A stretch of DNA of 64,000 nt from Bacteroidetes bacterium GWF2_38_335 (GTDB lineage Bacteria; Bacteroidota; Bacteroidia; Bacteroidales; GWF2-38-335), in the NCBI GenBank assembly GCA_001769535.1, contig MEOH01000016.1, positions 124,001 through 188,000 of the forward strand. The letters run 5' to 3'. The notes beneath the pieces were generated by a model. The model saw only the letters and a list, made by a program, of their open reading frames with translations, had not been told where the DNA came from and searched no databases. Each line of letters starts with the position of its first letter. Positions within the stretch are counted from its first letter, which is position 1. This document shows positions 55,272-63,179 of the stretch, in pieces. The position numbers and the translations under genes are program-made.

Positions 55272-56054
55272 ATGAGCATAAAATGTAAAATGGGTATTCA
55301 TTCGTGGGATGGATGCATCTGCACAGCCTGCGGAAAAACGCGAAATGAACAACATGATTTATCTAAAGATTGTGGAATTTGTGCTAAATGTGGAAAGACC
55401 CTTGAAAACCACCATAACTGGCAAAAGGATTGTGAAATTTGTTCGGTTTGCGGCAAAACAAGAGAAGGAGCCCATCATTGGTTAAAGAATTGCGAAAAAT
55501 GTTCAGTTTGTGGACATACAAGACATGGTTTCCATCAAATTTCTGACGGAATATGTGTTGTTTGCGGCCATGGTGAATTTGCTGACAGTGATGGAAAAAC
55601 TTACAAAGTAATTAAGTTAGGCGATCAGGTTTTAATGGCAGACAGCTACGCCAAAATCCCTACAGAAGGAAATTTCTGGGCATATGAGGACAAAGTAAAG
55701 CATAATTACCTATATGACTGGGAAACAGCAATGAAAATTGCACCAAAAGGATGGCATCTACCTTCAAAAGAAGAATTTGAAGAATTATACCGGACTCTTG
55801 GAGGACATTCAAAAGAAGTTTTCAACATGATGAAAACTGATGGCCAAAGTGGCTTTGATGCTGTTTTCAGCGGTTGGCGATCGGTCAAGGGCGTTTATAA
55901 CGGACTTTCTGCAAGTGCTCATTTCTGGACATCTACAAAAGAAGATGAAAATCATGTATGGCAATTTGAATTAAGCGCAGTTAAACACCATGCAAATTTT
56001 GAAAAAGCAGAAAAAGATATGGGATTAAGCATCCGTTTTTTCAAGGACAAATAG
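55272..56054 (+). CDS. CxxC-knuckle repeat protein fused to a FISUMP domain
   Basis: A 260-residue protein without a signal peptide. Residues about 10-110 hold five tandem ~20-residue units, each with CxxC(G) and a His-rich link: CICTACGKTR, CGICAKCGKTL, CEICSVCGKTR, CEKCSVCGHTR, ICVVCGHG, separated by HDLSKD, HNWQKD, HHWLKN and similar. These look like zinc knuckles. Residues about 115-260 match the Fibrobacter major paralogous domain (FISUMP), with GWHLPSKEEFEELY, GFDAVFSGWRSV and FWTSTKEDENHVW. FISUMP domains are normally on secreted proteins, so a cytosolic zinc-repeat fusion is odd. Function unknown. Confidence 0.85.
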   Translation: MSIKCKMGIHSWDGCICTACGKTRNEQHDLSKDCGICAKCGKTLENHHNWQKDCEICSVCGKTREGAHHWLKNCEKCSVCGHTRHGFHQISDGICVVCGHGEFADSDGKTYKVIKLGDQVLMADSYAKIPTEGNFWAYEDKVKHNYLYDWETAMKIAPKGWHLPSKEEFEELYRTLGGHSKEVFNMMKTDGQSGFDAVFSGWRSVKGVYNGLSASAHFWTSTKEDENHVWQFELSAVKHHANFEKAEKDMGLSIRFFKDK

Positions 56055-56072
56055 TTTATTTGATAATGAGAT

Positions 56073-56110
56073 AAAAAAAAGCCCCGACGGAACCGTCGGG
56101 GCTTTTTTTT
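56073..56110. terminator. Bidirectional Rho-independent terminator
   Basis: A perfect stem, eight A then GCCCCGACGG, loop AACC region, CCGTCGGGGC and eight T. It lies between convergent genes 55272-56054 and 56109-57566 and serves both. Confidence 0.93.
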
Positions 56111-57566
56111 ATCTTGGTATATTTTTAAGAATTTCAAGCAAATGGTTCCACCACATCTCAACTGTTTTGATGTTGATTTTTTCGTCGGGTGAGTGCACAC
56201 CGCGAAGGGTTGGACCAATAGAGATCATATCCAGACCAGGGTATTTTTCAAGAAACAAACCACATTCCAGTCCGGCATGAATAGCCCGAACAACCGGCTT
56301 TTTCTTAAACAATTTCTGGTATGTAGTTTCGGCAATTTTCAGGATATCCGAATTGGGATTGGGATTCCAGCCTGGATAGCCTTCTGAATGAACAACATCG
56401 GCTCCGGCAAGCACAAATACACTTTCCACCATATTTGCAATATCCTCTTTACCTGAGTTCAGCGAACTGCGTTGTGAAGTGGTTACCATGATCCTGTTGT
56501 TTTCGACAAATTTTACAGAAGCCAGATTGGTAGAGGTTTCAACCAATCCTTCGAGCGACTGGCTCCAGCTTATAACACCGTGCGGACAAGCATACAGGGC
56601 ATTAACAAGGTTGTATTGTGTATTTTCGTCGATAACAAATTTTTGTTCTCCGGCAGGTTTAACAGTGATTGACAATTCAGGTGCAGTAACAGAAAGCTCA
56701 AGTTTTGCATCATTGTAAAAGTTTTTCACATACTTTGTGAACTCTTTTTCATGAACAGCGGGAATGCAGACATCGGCAACAGCTTCGCGCGGAATGGCAT
56801 TGCGGAGGTTTCCTGCATCAATATGTGAAATCCTCATTTCAAATTCATCGGATGCATGCCAAAGAATCCTGTTCAGAATTTTAACAGAATTGCCATGTCC
56901 TTTGTGAATTTCATCGCCCGAATGGCCACCTTTAAGACCTTTAACTTCGATGCGTAATGCTACCAGACCGGCAGGCAAATGTTCTTCTTCGTAATCAAAA
57001 TGAGCCAGGGTGTCGATTCCGCCGGCACATCCGATAAAAATTTCACCTTCGTCTTCAGAGTCCAGATTGACCAATATCTTTCCACTGAACATTCCTTCTT
57101 CCAGTCCGAATGCTCCGCTCAATCCGGTTTCCTCATCAACAGTAAACAAACATTCGATTGGACCGTGTGAAATATTATCTGAAACAAGCAGGGCAAGCTG
57201 TGCAGCCATACCGATGCCGTCGTCGGCTCCGAGAGTTGTTCCTTTGGCTTTAACCCATTCGCCATCGATGTACGGTTGGATGGGATCGTTGTCAAAATCG
57301 AACTTCACATCACTGTTTTTCTCACAAACCATGTCCATATGACTTTGCAACACAACGGTTTTGCATGATTCCATACCCTTGGTACCTGGCTTTGAAATCA
57401 CCACGTTGCCAATTTTGTCACGTTTGGTTTTCAGTTTGTGCTTAGCTCCGAATTCAAGCAGGTATTCAATAATTTTTTCTTCCTTTTTTGAAGGACGGGG
57501 AACCTTGGTTATTTCTTCGAAATATTTCCATACAAGTTCCGGTTTTAGTTTTTTGAAAACTTCCAT
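56109..57566 (-). CDS. pepD: Aminoacyl-histidine dipeptidase (M20C)
   Basis: A 485-residue cytosolic zinc peptidase of the PepD family that cleaves Xaa-His and other dipeptides. Visible metal residues are His76 and Asp78 (QSHMDMVCEK), Asp115 (TLGADDGIG), the Glu-Glu of TVDEETGLSGAFGL and the His of the C-terminal CGLFLEKYPGLDMISIGPTLRGVHSPDE. The lid domain has LKGGHSGDEIHKGHGN. Length fits (~485). Start MEVFKKLKPELVWKYFEEI is typical, and a TATATTTG promoter box lies 25 bases upstream. Likely monocistronic. Confidence 0.95.
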   Translation of the reverse strand: MEVFKKLKPELVWKYFEEITKVPRPSKKEEKIIEYLLEFGAKHKLKTKRDKIGNVVISKPGTKGMESCKTVVLQSHMDMVCEKNSDVKFDFDNDPIQPYIDGEWVKAKGTTLGADDGIGMAAQLALLVSDNISHGPIECLFTVDEETGLSGAFGLEEGMFSGKILVNLDSEDEGEIFIGCAGGIDTLAHFDYEEEHLPAGLVALRIEVKGLKGGHSGDEIHKGHGNSVKILNRILWHASDEFEMRISHIDAGNLRNAIPREAVADVCIPAVHEKEFTKYVKNFYNDAKLELSVTAPELSITVKPAGEQKFVIDENTQYNLVNALYACPHGVISWSQSLEGLVETSTNLASVKFVENNRIMVTTSQRSSLNSGKEDIANMVESVFVLAGADVVHSEGYPGWNPNPNSDILKIAETTYQKLFKKKPVVRAIHAGLECGLFLEKYPGLDMISIGPTLRGVHSPDEKINIKTVEMWWNHLLEILKNIPR

Positions 57567-57590
57567 TTTTATGCGAATTTATTAGTGGAA

Positions 57591-57598
57591 CAAATATA
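57591..57598 (-). promoter_or_regulatory. -7 promoter box of pepD (TATATTTG, minus strand)
   Basis: Perfect TAnnTTTG match, 24 bases upstream of the ATG at 57566. Confidence 0.55.
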
Positions 57599-57675
57599 AT
57601 GAAAAAGTAGAAAGAAGAAAGTACAAAGTAAAAAGATAAAAGTTATTATCTTAGACTAAAATTTCAATTAAGAAT

Positions 57676-58404
57676 ATGAAACCGTCCGAATTAATTCAAG
57701 TTATCAGGCAATATTGCATCAAGAATGCCAATCCTGATCTATTAAAAAAGTACCAGTATTATTTCAAGGAAGGATATGATGGTTACGGACTTACAAGCCC
57801 GATGCTTAAACAAAAAGTAAAGAAAATCCTTGGTCCGAAAACCATGGATATCAATATTGTTTTGGATGCCATGCCGCAATTTCTGGCCAGCCGAAAATAT
57901 GAGGAAATCACTATGGGTTTACTGATCATGGACGGACTGCATAAACAATACAACGTCGAAACATTCAGGCAAATCGAGACTTTCTTCAGTCAGGGCATCG
58001 ATAACTGGGCTCATGCCGATACACTGGGAATGTTCATGCTACCAAAGTTTCTGATAAAAGACATCGTGGACATCTCTGCATTTAAACCCTGGCTAAAATC
58101 TGCACACAAATTTCAGCGCAGATGTGTTCCGGTTACCTTTATCAAACTGGAAAAACAAACTAAAAACTGCACAAAATATATCAGCTTTTGCGAAAAACTC
58201 ATGTTTGACAAGGAGCGAGAGGTGCACCAGGGCATGGGCTGGTTCCTGCGCGAATGTTGGAAACTGCAACCTGCGGAAGTTGAAACTTTTCTTGAAAAAC
58301 ATAAAGAAACTGCTCCCCGACTGATCATCCAATATGCCTGTGAAAAAATGAAACCTGAAGAAAAACTAAGGTATAAAAGAACAAAACAACCAGCATCAAA
58401 ATAA
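57676..58404 (+). CDS. AlkD-like DNA alkylation repair protein
   Basis: A 242-residue all-helical HEAT-like protein of the AlkC/AlkD family, whose best-known members are DNA glycosylases that remove bulky or cationic alkylated bases. Matching stretches are YFKEGYDGYGLTSPMLKQKVKKIL, FSQGIDNWAHADTLG (with the conserved Asp-Asn-Trp and Asp), RRCVPVTFIKL and KEREVHQGMGWFLRECWK. The catalytic-type Asp is retained in NWAHAD, but some short AlkD-like proteins lack glycosylase activity, so the repair role is probable and not certain. It stands alone. Confidence 0.82.
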   Translation: MKPSELIQVIRQYCIKNANPDLLKKYQYYFKEGYDGYGLTSPMLKQKVKKILGPKTMDINIVLDAMPQFLASRKYEEITMGLLIMDGLHKQYNVETFRQIETFFSQGIDNWAHADTLGMFMLPKFLIKDIVDISAFKPWLKSAHKFQRRCVPVTFIKLEKQTKNCTKYISFCEKLMFDKEREVHQGMGWFLRECWKLQPAEVETFLEKHKETAPRLIIQYACEKMKPEEKLRYKRTKQPASK

Positions 58405-58438
58405 TACGGTTTAACAGGAAACCCCTGAAAAGGCAAAA

Positions 58439-58505
58439 TGTGTGAATTATGTAAATTTTTTCCATAATAGTATAATGTTTTTTCTCTCATAATTACTGTA
58501 CTTTA
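58439..58505 (+). promoter_or_regulatory. Shared promoter module, copy 1 (upstream of the radical SAM gene)
   Basis: TGTGTGAATTATGTAA starts at 58439. Its ATTATGTAA (offset 7) is followed 21 bp later by ATAGTATAA (58467), then GTACTTTA at offset 59 (58498-58505). The same parts at the same offsets occur at 60823 and 61622. The gene begins 127 bases downstream of the box. Confidence 0.6.
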
Positions 58506-58632
58506 TAGATTGATCATTTAGGTATACAGTTGAAAGGTTACAATTCTGTATATCTATTTTGTAAATCTGCTTATTTTCTTTTCTAACTTCTTTCAGGTCA
58601 AAAGAGTAATTCAAGCATAAAACTTATAATTA

Positions 58633-60135
58633 ATGAAGATATTATTTGTACATCCTCTTTATCCGGATTCTTTCTGGAGTTTCAAACATGCACTTCGTTT
58701 TGTGTCAAAAAAAGCTGCAGTACCGCCGCTTGGACTGATTACCGTTTCGGCCATGCTGCCATCCGATTGGGAGAAAAAGCTGGTTGATATGAACGTCACG
58801 CAACTGAAAACTAAAGATATTCAATGGGCCGATTATGTATTTTTAGGGGCCATGCATATCCAGAAGGAGTCGGTTGATTATGTAATCGGTGAATGTTTGA
58901 AGCTTGGTAAAAAAATGGTAGCCGGCGGACCGCTTTTCACACAGGAACCGCAAAATTACGAAATGATAGATCATCTGGTACTGAATGAAGCAGAAATCAC
59001 CCTGCCCCTATTTCTTGCTGATCTTGAAAAAGGTGTACCTCAAAAAATTTATCAGTCAAAAGAGTTTTCTGACGTAAAAACAACACCTATTCCCGATTAT
59101 CAGCTTTTATCGGCAAAGCATTATGCATTCATGAACATTCAGGTTTCCAGAGGATGTCCCTTTTCATGCGATTTTTGTGAAATAACCACATTATTTGGAC
59201 ATAAAGTCAGGATGAAATCAACCGAACAGATTCTAAGTGAACTTGACAAACTGTTTAATCTAAAATGGCGCGGCAATATTTTCATTGTTGATGATAATTT
59301 TATCGGAAATAAAAATGCCATAAAAACCGATTTACTTCCAGCCATGAAAAAATGGATGCAGGCACATAATTTTCCATTCACATTCAACACCGAAGCATCG
59401 GTAAACCTTTCGGATGATGATGAACTGATTCAGCTTATGGTAGAAACCGGATTTAAAGCCGTTTTTATCGGCATTGAAACGCCCGAGGAAAAGTCGTTGC
59501 ATGAATGCAATAAGGTTCAGAATAAAAGTCGTGATTTGCTTCAGTGTATTAAAAAAATTCAGCAGGCCGGACTTCAGGTTTCCGGGGGATTTATTGTTGG
59601 TTTCGATAATGATTCGCCAACAGTGTTCCAAACACAGATTGACTTTATCCAGAAAAGCGGTATTGTTTCGGCAATGGTTGGAATACTTAACGTACCAAAA
59701 AACACTCGTCTTTATGACCGTTTAAAATCTGAAGACAGACTTTTAAGTGAAACAACAGGGAACAATACCGACCTGACACTTAATTACGTACCTAAAATGA
59801 ATTCACTTGAATTGATAGCCGGGTATAAAAAGATTATCCGAGATATTTATTTCACAAAACCTTACTACAAAAGGATCAGAAGCTTACTCATCAATTACAA
59901 ACCCTATAAAACTTCACCGGTAAAAATAAACTTCGTTTTATTTAAAGCATTTTTTAAATCAATTTTCATAATTGGCTTTGTGAATAAAGGCAGAAGCGGA
60001 TACTGGAAGTTGCTTTTCTGGACTCTGTTCCGTCGTCCGGCACTTATGGCTGATGCAATAGAGTATTCAATTTATGGGTACCACTTCAGAAAAGTATATG
60101 ATTTGAGAAATAAAAAAAGTGCTTACAGGCAATAA
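58633..60135 (+). CDS. B12-binding radical SAM protein (DUF4070-type)
   Basis: A 500-residue enzyme. Residues about 1-150 form a cobalamin-binding-like Rossmann domain (FLGAMHIQKESVDY, MVAGGPLFTQEP). The radical SAM core has the 4Fe-4S motif Cys175-x3-Cys179-x2-Cys182 (RGCPFSCDFCE), the GIETPEE loop and GGFIVGFDNDS. The C-terminal ~130 residues match the DUF4070 region found in methyltransferase-like members of this class. These enzymes often methylate or rearrange lipids, hopanoids or secondary metabolites. The substrate here is unknown. Upstream lies a promoter module shared with the stress-type genes to the right, suggesting joint control. Confidence 0.9.
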   Translation: MKILFVHPLYPDSFWSFKHALRFVSKKAAVPPLGLITVSAMLPSDWEKKLVDMNVTQLKTKDIQWADYVFLGAMHIQKESVDYVIGECLKLGKKMVAGGPLFTQEPQNYEMIDHLVLNEAEITLPLFLADLEKGVPQKIYQSKEFSDVKTTPIPDYQLLSAKHYAFMNIQVSRGCPFSCDFCEITTLFGHKVRMKSTEQILSELDKLFNLKWRGNIFIVDDNFIGNKNAIKTDLLPAMKKWMQAHNFPFTFNTEASVNLSDDDELIQLMVETGFKAVFIGIETPEEKSLHECNKVQNKSRDLLQCIKKIQQAGLQVSGGFIVGFDNDSPTVFQTQIDFIQKSGIVSAMVGILNVPKNTRLYDRLKSEDRLLSETTGNNTDLTLNYVPKMNSLELIAGYKKIIRDIYFTKPYYKRIRSLLINYKPYKTSPVKINFVLFKAFFKSIFIIGFVNKGRSGYWKLLFWTLFRRPALMADAIEYSIYGYHFRKVYDLRNKKSAYRQ

Positions 60136-60160
60136 CCCAGGCCTTAAGATCGGGGTTATT
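60131..60160 (+). terminator. Hairpin after the radical SAM gene
   Basis: AATAACCC pairs with GGGGTTATT, overlapping the stop codon. The core AGGCCTTAAGATCGGGGTTA nearly repeats the hairpin at 44404. Confidence 0.6.
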
Positions 60161-60268
60161 TGCATAATCGCAATTTAAGTTGTAATTTTATAGAAATAAA
60201 ACAGTTAAACTGGTTTAAATTGAAAACCGGTCAAATTAGTCCGTCCATCTTAACTGTAAATCCTGTAA

Positions 60269-60829
60269 ATGAAGCTGTATATCAAATACATGGTTTCCAT
60301 CCGTTGTAAAATGATGGTGAAATCGGAGCTTGAAAAGCTCGGATTGGTTTATTCTGTTGTCAATCTTGGAGAAGTAGAAATATTTGGTCAGATCACCGGA
60401 GAGCAGCGTGAACAATTGAAATTGGAGCTTCATAAATCAGGATTGGAGTTGATGGATGACAAAAAAGCCATTATCATTGAAAAGATAAAAATTGTTGTGG
60501 TTGAGATGGTGCATTACACCGAAGAACGTCAAAAGTACAAATATTCAGATTATATCAGTGAAAAACTAAATTACGATTATACCTATCTGGCAAATCTTTT
60601 TTCTGAAGTTACCGGCACAACCATTGAGCATTTTATAATTGCCCATAAAATTGAACGTGTAAAAGAATTGCTGATTTACAACGAACTCAATCTTACCGAA
60701 ATTTCCTATTTGCTTAACTACAGCAGTGTGGCCCATCTATCAAACCAATTTAAAAAGGTCACCGGTCTGACCCCCACTTTTTTCAAAAATCTAAAAAACA
60801 AGAAGCGCAATTCACTTGATAATGTGTGA
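60269..60829 (+). CDS. AraC-family regulator, paralogue 1
   Basis: A 186-residue protein with a C-terminal AraC-type double helix-turn-helix (residues about 95-180: YTYLANLFSEVTGTTIEHFIIAHKIERVKELLIYNELNLTEIS, then YSSVAHLSNQFKKVTGLTPTFFK). The N-terminal ~80 residues form a small alpha/beta domain (IKYMVSIRCKMMVKSELEKLGL, VNLGEVEI). It may bind a small ligand and is not the usual cupin of AraC. It is about 65-70 % identical by eye to the protein at 63180. The next gene's promoter module begins inside its last codons. Likely regulator of the neighbouring envelope-stress genes, by inference. Confidence 0.88.
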   Translation: MKLYIKYMVSIRCKMMVKSELEKLGLVYSVVNLGEVEIFGQITGEQREQLKLELHKSGLELMDDKKAIIIEKIKIVVVEMVHYTEERQKYKYSDYISEKLNYDYTYLANLFSEVTGTTIEHFIIAHKIERVKELLIYNELNLTEISYLLNYSSVAHLSNQFKKVTGLTPTFFKNLKNKKRNSLDNV

Positions 60830-60889
60830 ATTATATAAGTTGTTTTTAAAATTGTGTAAAGCTTTGCTGTAATAATAAATCGAACTTTG
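60823..60889 (+). promoter_or_regulatory. Shared promoter module, copy 2 (upstream of the BON gene)
   Basis: TGTGTGAATTATATAA starts at 60823 (overlapping the AraC stop). ATTATATAA at offset 7 and ATTGTGTAA at offset 28 are 21 bp apart, and GAACTTTG lies at offset 59 (60882-60889). The BON gene ATG is 29 bases beyond the box. Confidence 0.65.
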
Positions 60890-60917
60890 CATAAGATAAA
60901 AACAAATAATAAAAGTG

Positions 60918-61565
60918 ATGAGAACAAATGAAGAATTGCAAAAAGATGTTCAGGAAGCAATCAAATGGGAACCGCTGTTGAACGCTGCAGAGATAGGTGT
61001 TTCTTCGAAAGATGGAGTTATAACATTAACCGGAGTTGTTGACAGTTTCGCAAAAAAACTGGAAGCTGAAGATGCTGCAAAAAATGTTGTTGGAGTAAGA
61101 GCCATTGTTGAAAAAATTGAAGTAATACCATTACATGGAACAAAAACAGATAATGATCTGGCCAATGATGTGCTTCAAAAAATAAAAATGACCTGGGAAA
61201 TTCCAAATAATGAAATTAAAATCAAGGTTGAAAAAGGAGTTGTAACTTTAGAAGGCGAATTAAAATGGAATTATCAGAAAGAAGCCGCTAAAAAAGCAAT
61301 TATAAACATCCCCGGAGTAAAAGATGTATTAAATTTTATTGTAATTACCGGTGAATCTTTTGAAACAATTGAAAAAAGGAATATCGAGCAGGCTTTGGAA
61401 AGAAACTGGTCTATAAATGAACGAAAAATCTATGTAACCGTTTCAGGACATAAAGTTACCCTTAGCGGATCTGTTGGATCGCTATATCAAAAAGAACAAG
61501 CTGAAAGAATCGCATGGAATGCACCCGGCATCTTGCTTTTAGACAATGAATTGACAATAACATAA
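60918..61565 (+). CDS. Triple-BON-domain protein
   Basis: From the ATG at 60918 (a GTG at 60915 is an alternative) this is 215 residues, without a signal peptide. It has three BON domains of about 65-70 residues, each with V..KDGVVTLxGxVxxxxKxxAxxxAxxxxGVxxVxxxI patterns (GVITLTGVVDSFAKKLEAED, GVVTLEGELKWNYQKEAA, KVTLSGSVGSLYQKEQAE). BON domains of OsmY/Kbp-type proteins bind membranes or ligands and are linked to osmotic and general stress. It ends in a strong terminator, and its promoter belongs to the shared module. The cytosolic or unexported form resembles Bacteroidota stress proteins. Confidence 0.9.
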   Translation: MRTNEELQKDVQEAIKWEPLLNAAEIGVSSKDGVITLTGVVDSFAKKLEAEDAAKNVVGVRAIVEKIEVIPLHGTKTDNDLANDVLQKIKMTWEIPNNEIKIKVEKGVVTLEGELKWNYQKEAAKKAIINIPGVKDVLNFIVITGESFETIEKRNIEQALERNWSINERKIYVTVSGHKVTLSGSVGSLYQKEQAERIAWNAPGILLLDNELTIT

Positions 61566-61590
61566 TCCTACTTCTATTTTTTTAAAAAAA

Positions 61591-61619
61591 CAGATGGAAA
61601 TCTATCTGATTTTTTTTTT
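61591..61619 (+). terminator. Rho-independent terminator after the BON gene
   Basis: CAGATGGA pairs with TCTATCTG (one G-U) around AA, followed by ten T. Confidence 0.88.
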
Positions 61620-61621
61620 AA

Positions 61622-61688
61622 TGTGTGAATGTTGTAATTCTTAATAGCAATTATGTAATCATTTATCATTCAAATAATCTCAACTTTA
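61622..61688 (+). promoter_or_regulatory. Shared promoter module, copy 3 (upstream of the barrel gene)
   Basis: TGTGTGAATGTTGTAA starts at 61622. ATGTTGTAA at offset 7 and ATTATGTAA at offset 28 are 21 bp apart, and CAACTTTA lies at offset 59 (61681-61688). The barrel gene ATG is 36 bases beyond the box. Confidence 0.65.
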
Positions 61689-61723
61689 CCTTAACATCAT
61701 ATACCTATAATAAATACAAAATC

Positions 61724-62302
61724 ATGAAAAAAACAATTGGAATAATAACGATACTGCTACTAATGTTAAGTTTAAACATTAGTGCCCAGGAAACACAAAC
61801 GACTAATTCGGGCTATGGTAAAACACTAAATCTCGGTCTAGGTTTTGGAGGATATTCGGGCTACTATGGTTATATCGGCCATTCACTGCCTGTTTTGCAT
61901 CTTGATTATGAACTGGACGCAGCAAAAAACTTTACTCTGGCTCCATTTATCAACTTTTACTCATTTAAAAAGTCATATTATTGGGGAAATGCTCATTACC
62001 CGTATAAATATTATTATTACCATGAAACTGTGATTCCAATTGGAATAAAAGGCTCATACTATTTCGATCAGTTGCTTAAAGCCAATTCAAAATGGGATTT
62101 TTATCTTGCCGGTTCGCTGGGATTTGCAATCATAATTTCGTCATGGGACAGTGATTATTATGGAGATGAAGACTACTATCATAATGCCAATCCCTTGTTT
62201 CTTGATTTGCATGTTGGTGCAGAATACCATATAAATGAAGGACTCGGAATATTTCTTGATTTATCATCAGGGGTTTCAACAATAGGATTATCAATACATT
62301 AA
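61724..62302 (+). CDS. Small outer-membrane beta-barrel protein
   Basis: From the ATG at 61724 this is 192 residues with a signal peptide (LLLMLSLNISAQ); the longer frame from 61625 runs through the promoter and is rejected. The mature part has alternating strands rich in Tyr and Gly (LNLGLGFGGYSGYYGYIGHS, FYLAGSLGFAIIISSWDS, EYHINEGLGIFLDLSSG). It is an OmpX/Ail-like eight-stranded barrel by pattern. It is in the same module-controlled cluster as the BON gene. Function within the stress cluster unknown. Confidence 0.75.
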   Translation: MKKTIGIITILLLMLSLNISAQETQTTNSGYGKTLNLGLGFGGYSGYYGYIGHSLPVLHLDYELDAAKNFTLAPFINFYSFKKSYYWGNAHYPYKYYYYHETVIPIGIKGSYYFDQLLKANSKWDFYLAGSLGFAIIISSWDSDYYGDEDYYHNANPLFLDLHVGAEYHINEGLGIFLDLSSGVSTIGLSIH

Positions 62303-62320
62303 TAATTACAATTTAAAAAA

Positions 62321-62659
62321 ATGGAAAATACCGAACTGGAAAAATCAAAAGCACATATCACTGTAGAAATCATTGAATATGTACCAAACTCCGTTGTATG
62401 CAAAACAATAATAAAAAAGTCAACCGGTACCATCAGTGCCATGTCCTTTGATACCGGTGAAGGATTAATCGAAAAAACTTCGCCATTTGATATTTACGCT
62501 CAGATTATTGAGGGACAAGCAGAAATAGTAATCGACGACAAGTCAATATTACTTGAAACAGGTCAGTCAATTATTATACCTGCACATAAACCAAATCTTA
62601 TAAAAGCAAACGGACGGTTTAAAATGATACAGACTGTCATCAAAAGTGGTTATGAATAA
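62321..62659 (+). CDS. Small cupin-fold protein
   Basis: A 112-residue cytosolic protein with a single cupin barrel: PFDIYAQIIEGQAEIVIDDKSILLETGQSIIIPAHKPN covers cupin motifs 1-2 (G..E and PAxxPH-like). One of the usual metal His residues is missing (only the late His of PAHKPN is present), so metal binding is uncertain. It follows the barrel gene by 18 bases and is probably in its operon. Such small cupins occur next to BON and AraC genes in Bacteroidota. Confidence 0.8.
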   Translation: MENTELEKSKAHITVEIIEYVPNSVVCKTIIKKSTGTISAMSFDTGEGLIEKTSPFDIYAQIIEGQAEIVIDDKSILLETGQSIIIPAHKPNLIKANGRFKMIQTVIKSGYE

Positions 62660-62714
62660 ATTTTATTTTTCAAAACGAAAAATAGAATTCTTTAAAAATG
62701 AAAAACAATAAACT

Positions 62715-62912
62715 ATGAAAAACTTACTCTATGTTATCGCCGGATTACTGATGGTTATTTGGGCAATTGTATTGTTTGGATTTAACTCCATAACAATCAA
62801 CTCCTTTAAACTGGTCCATCTCCTGCTAATCTTTGCTGTATTTATTGTCCTGATAAGGTTGATTTTCAGCAAAACACTTTCGAATAATTATAATAATAAA
62901 CCAAAAAAGTAA
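62715..62912 (+). CDS. Small two-span membrane protein (lmo0937-like)
   Basis: A 65-residue protein with two hydrophobic spans (LLYVIAGLLMVIWAIVLFGF and LVHLLLIFAVFIVLIRLIF) and a basic tail. The layout matches the small lmo0937/DUF5670-type membrane proteins common in stress operons of Bacteroidota and Firmicutes. It lies 55 bases after the cupin gene. Role unknown; probably stress-linked by context. Confidence 0.78.
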   Translation: MKNLLYVIAGLLMVIWAIVLFGFNSITINSFKLVHLLLIFAVFIVLIRLIFSKTLSNNYNNKPKK

Positions 62913-62975
62913 AAACATTGCCGGGTGATTTAAACACTATTCAGCCAATGCTTTATCTGATATTAAAAAAAGGAA

Positions 62976-63164
62976 ATGAAAAAAATCATACTAATTCTTT
63001 TATGCTCAGGATTAATTTTCGGTACTTCTTCCTGTGCAGTATTCTTAGTAAACGAAAATCCAAAACAACACAAGGGTTGGTATAAAAACTCAAATAACCC
63101 GCATCACCCTAATACAACAAATCCCGGTAAGGCGAAACAAAACAAAAAAGGTCGAAAAAAATAA
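62976..63164 (+). CDS. Small basic lipoprotein
   Basis: A 62-residue lipoprotein with a type II signal (IFGTSSC, Cys about 20) and a mature part of about 43 residues rich in Lys, Asn, His and Pro (KQHKGWYKNSNNPHHPNTTN). I recall such KGWYKNxxNPHHPNT peptides in other Bacteroidota, sometimes mislabelled as an oxidase subunit; nothing here supports that. It belongs to the same cluster, 63 bases after the membrane gene. Confidence 0.72.
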   Translation: MKKIILILLCSGLIFGTSSCAVFLVNENPKQHKGWYKNSNNPHHPNTTNPGKAKQNKKGRKK

Positions 63165-63179
63165 TTCACAATTCATCCA

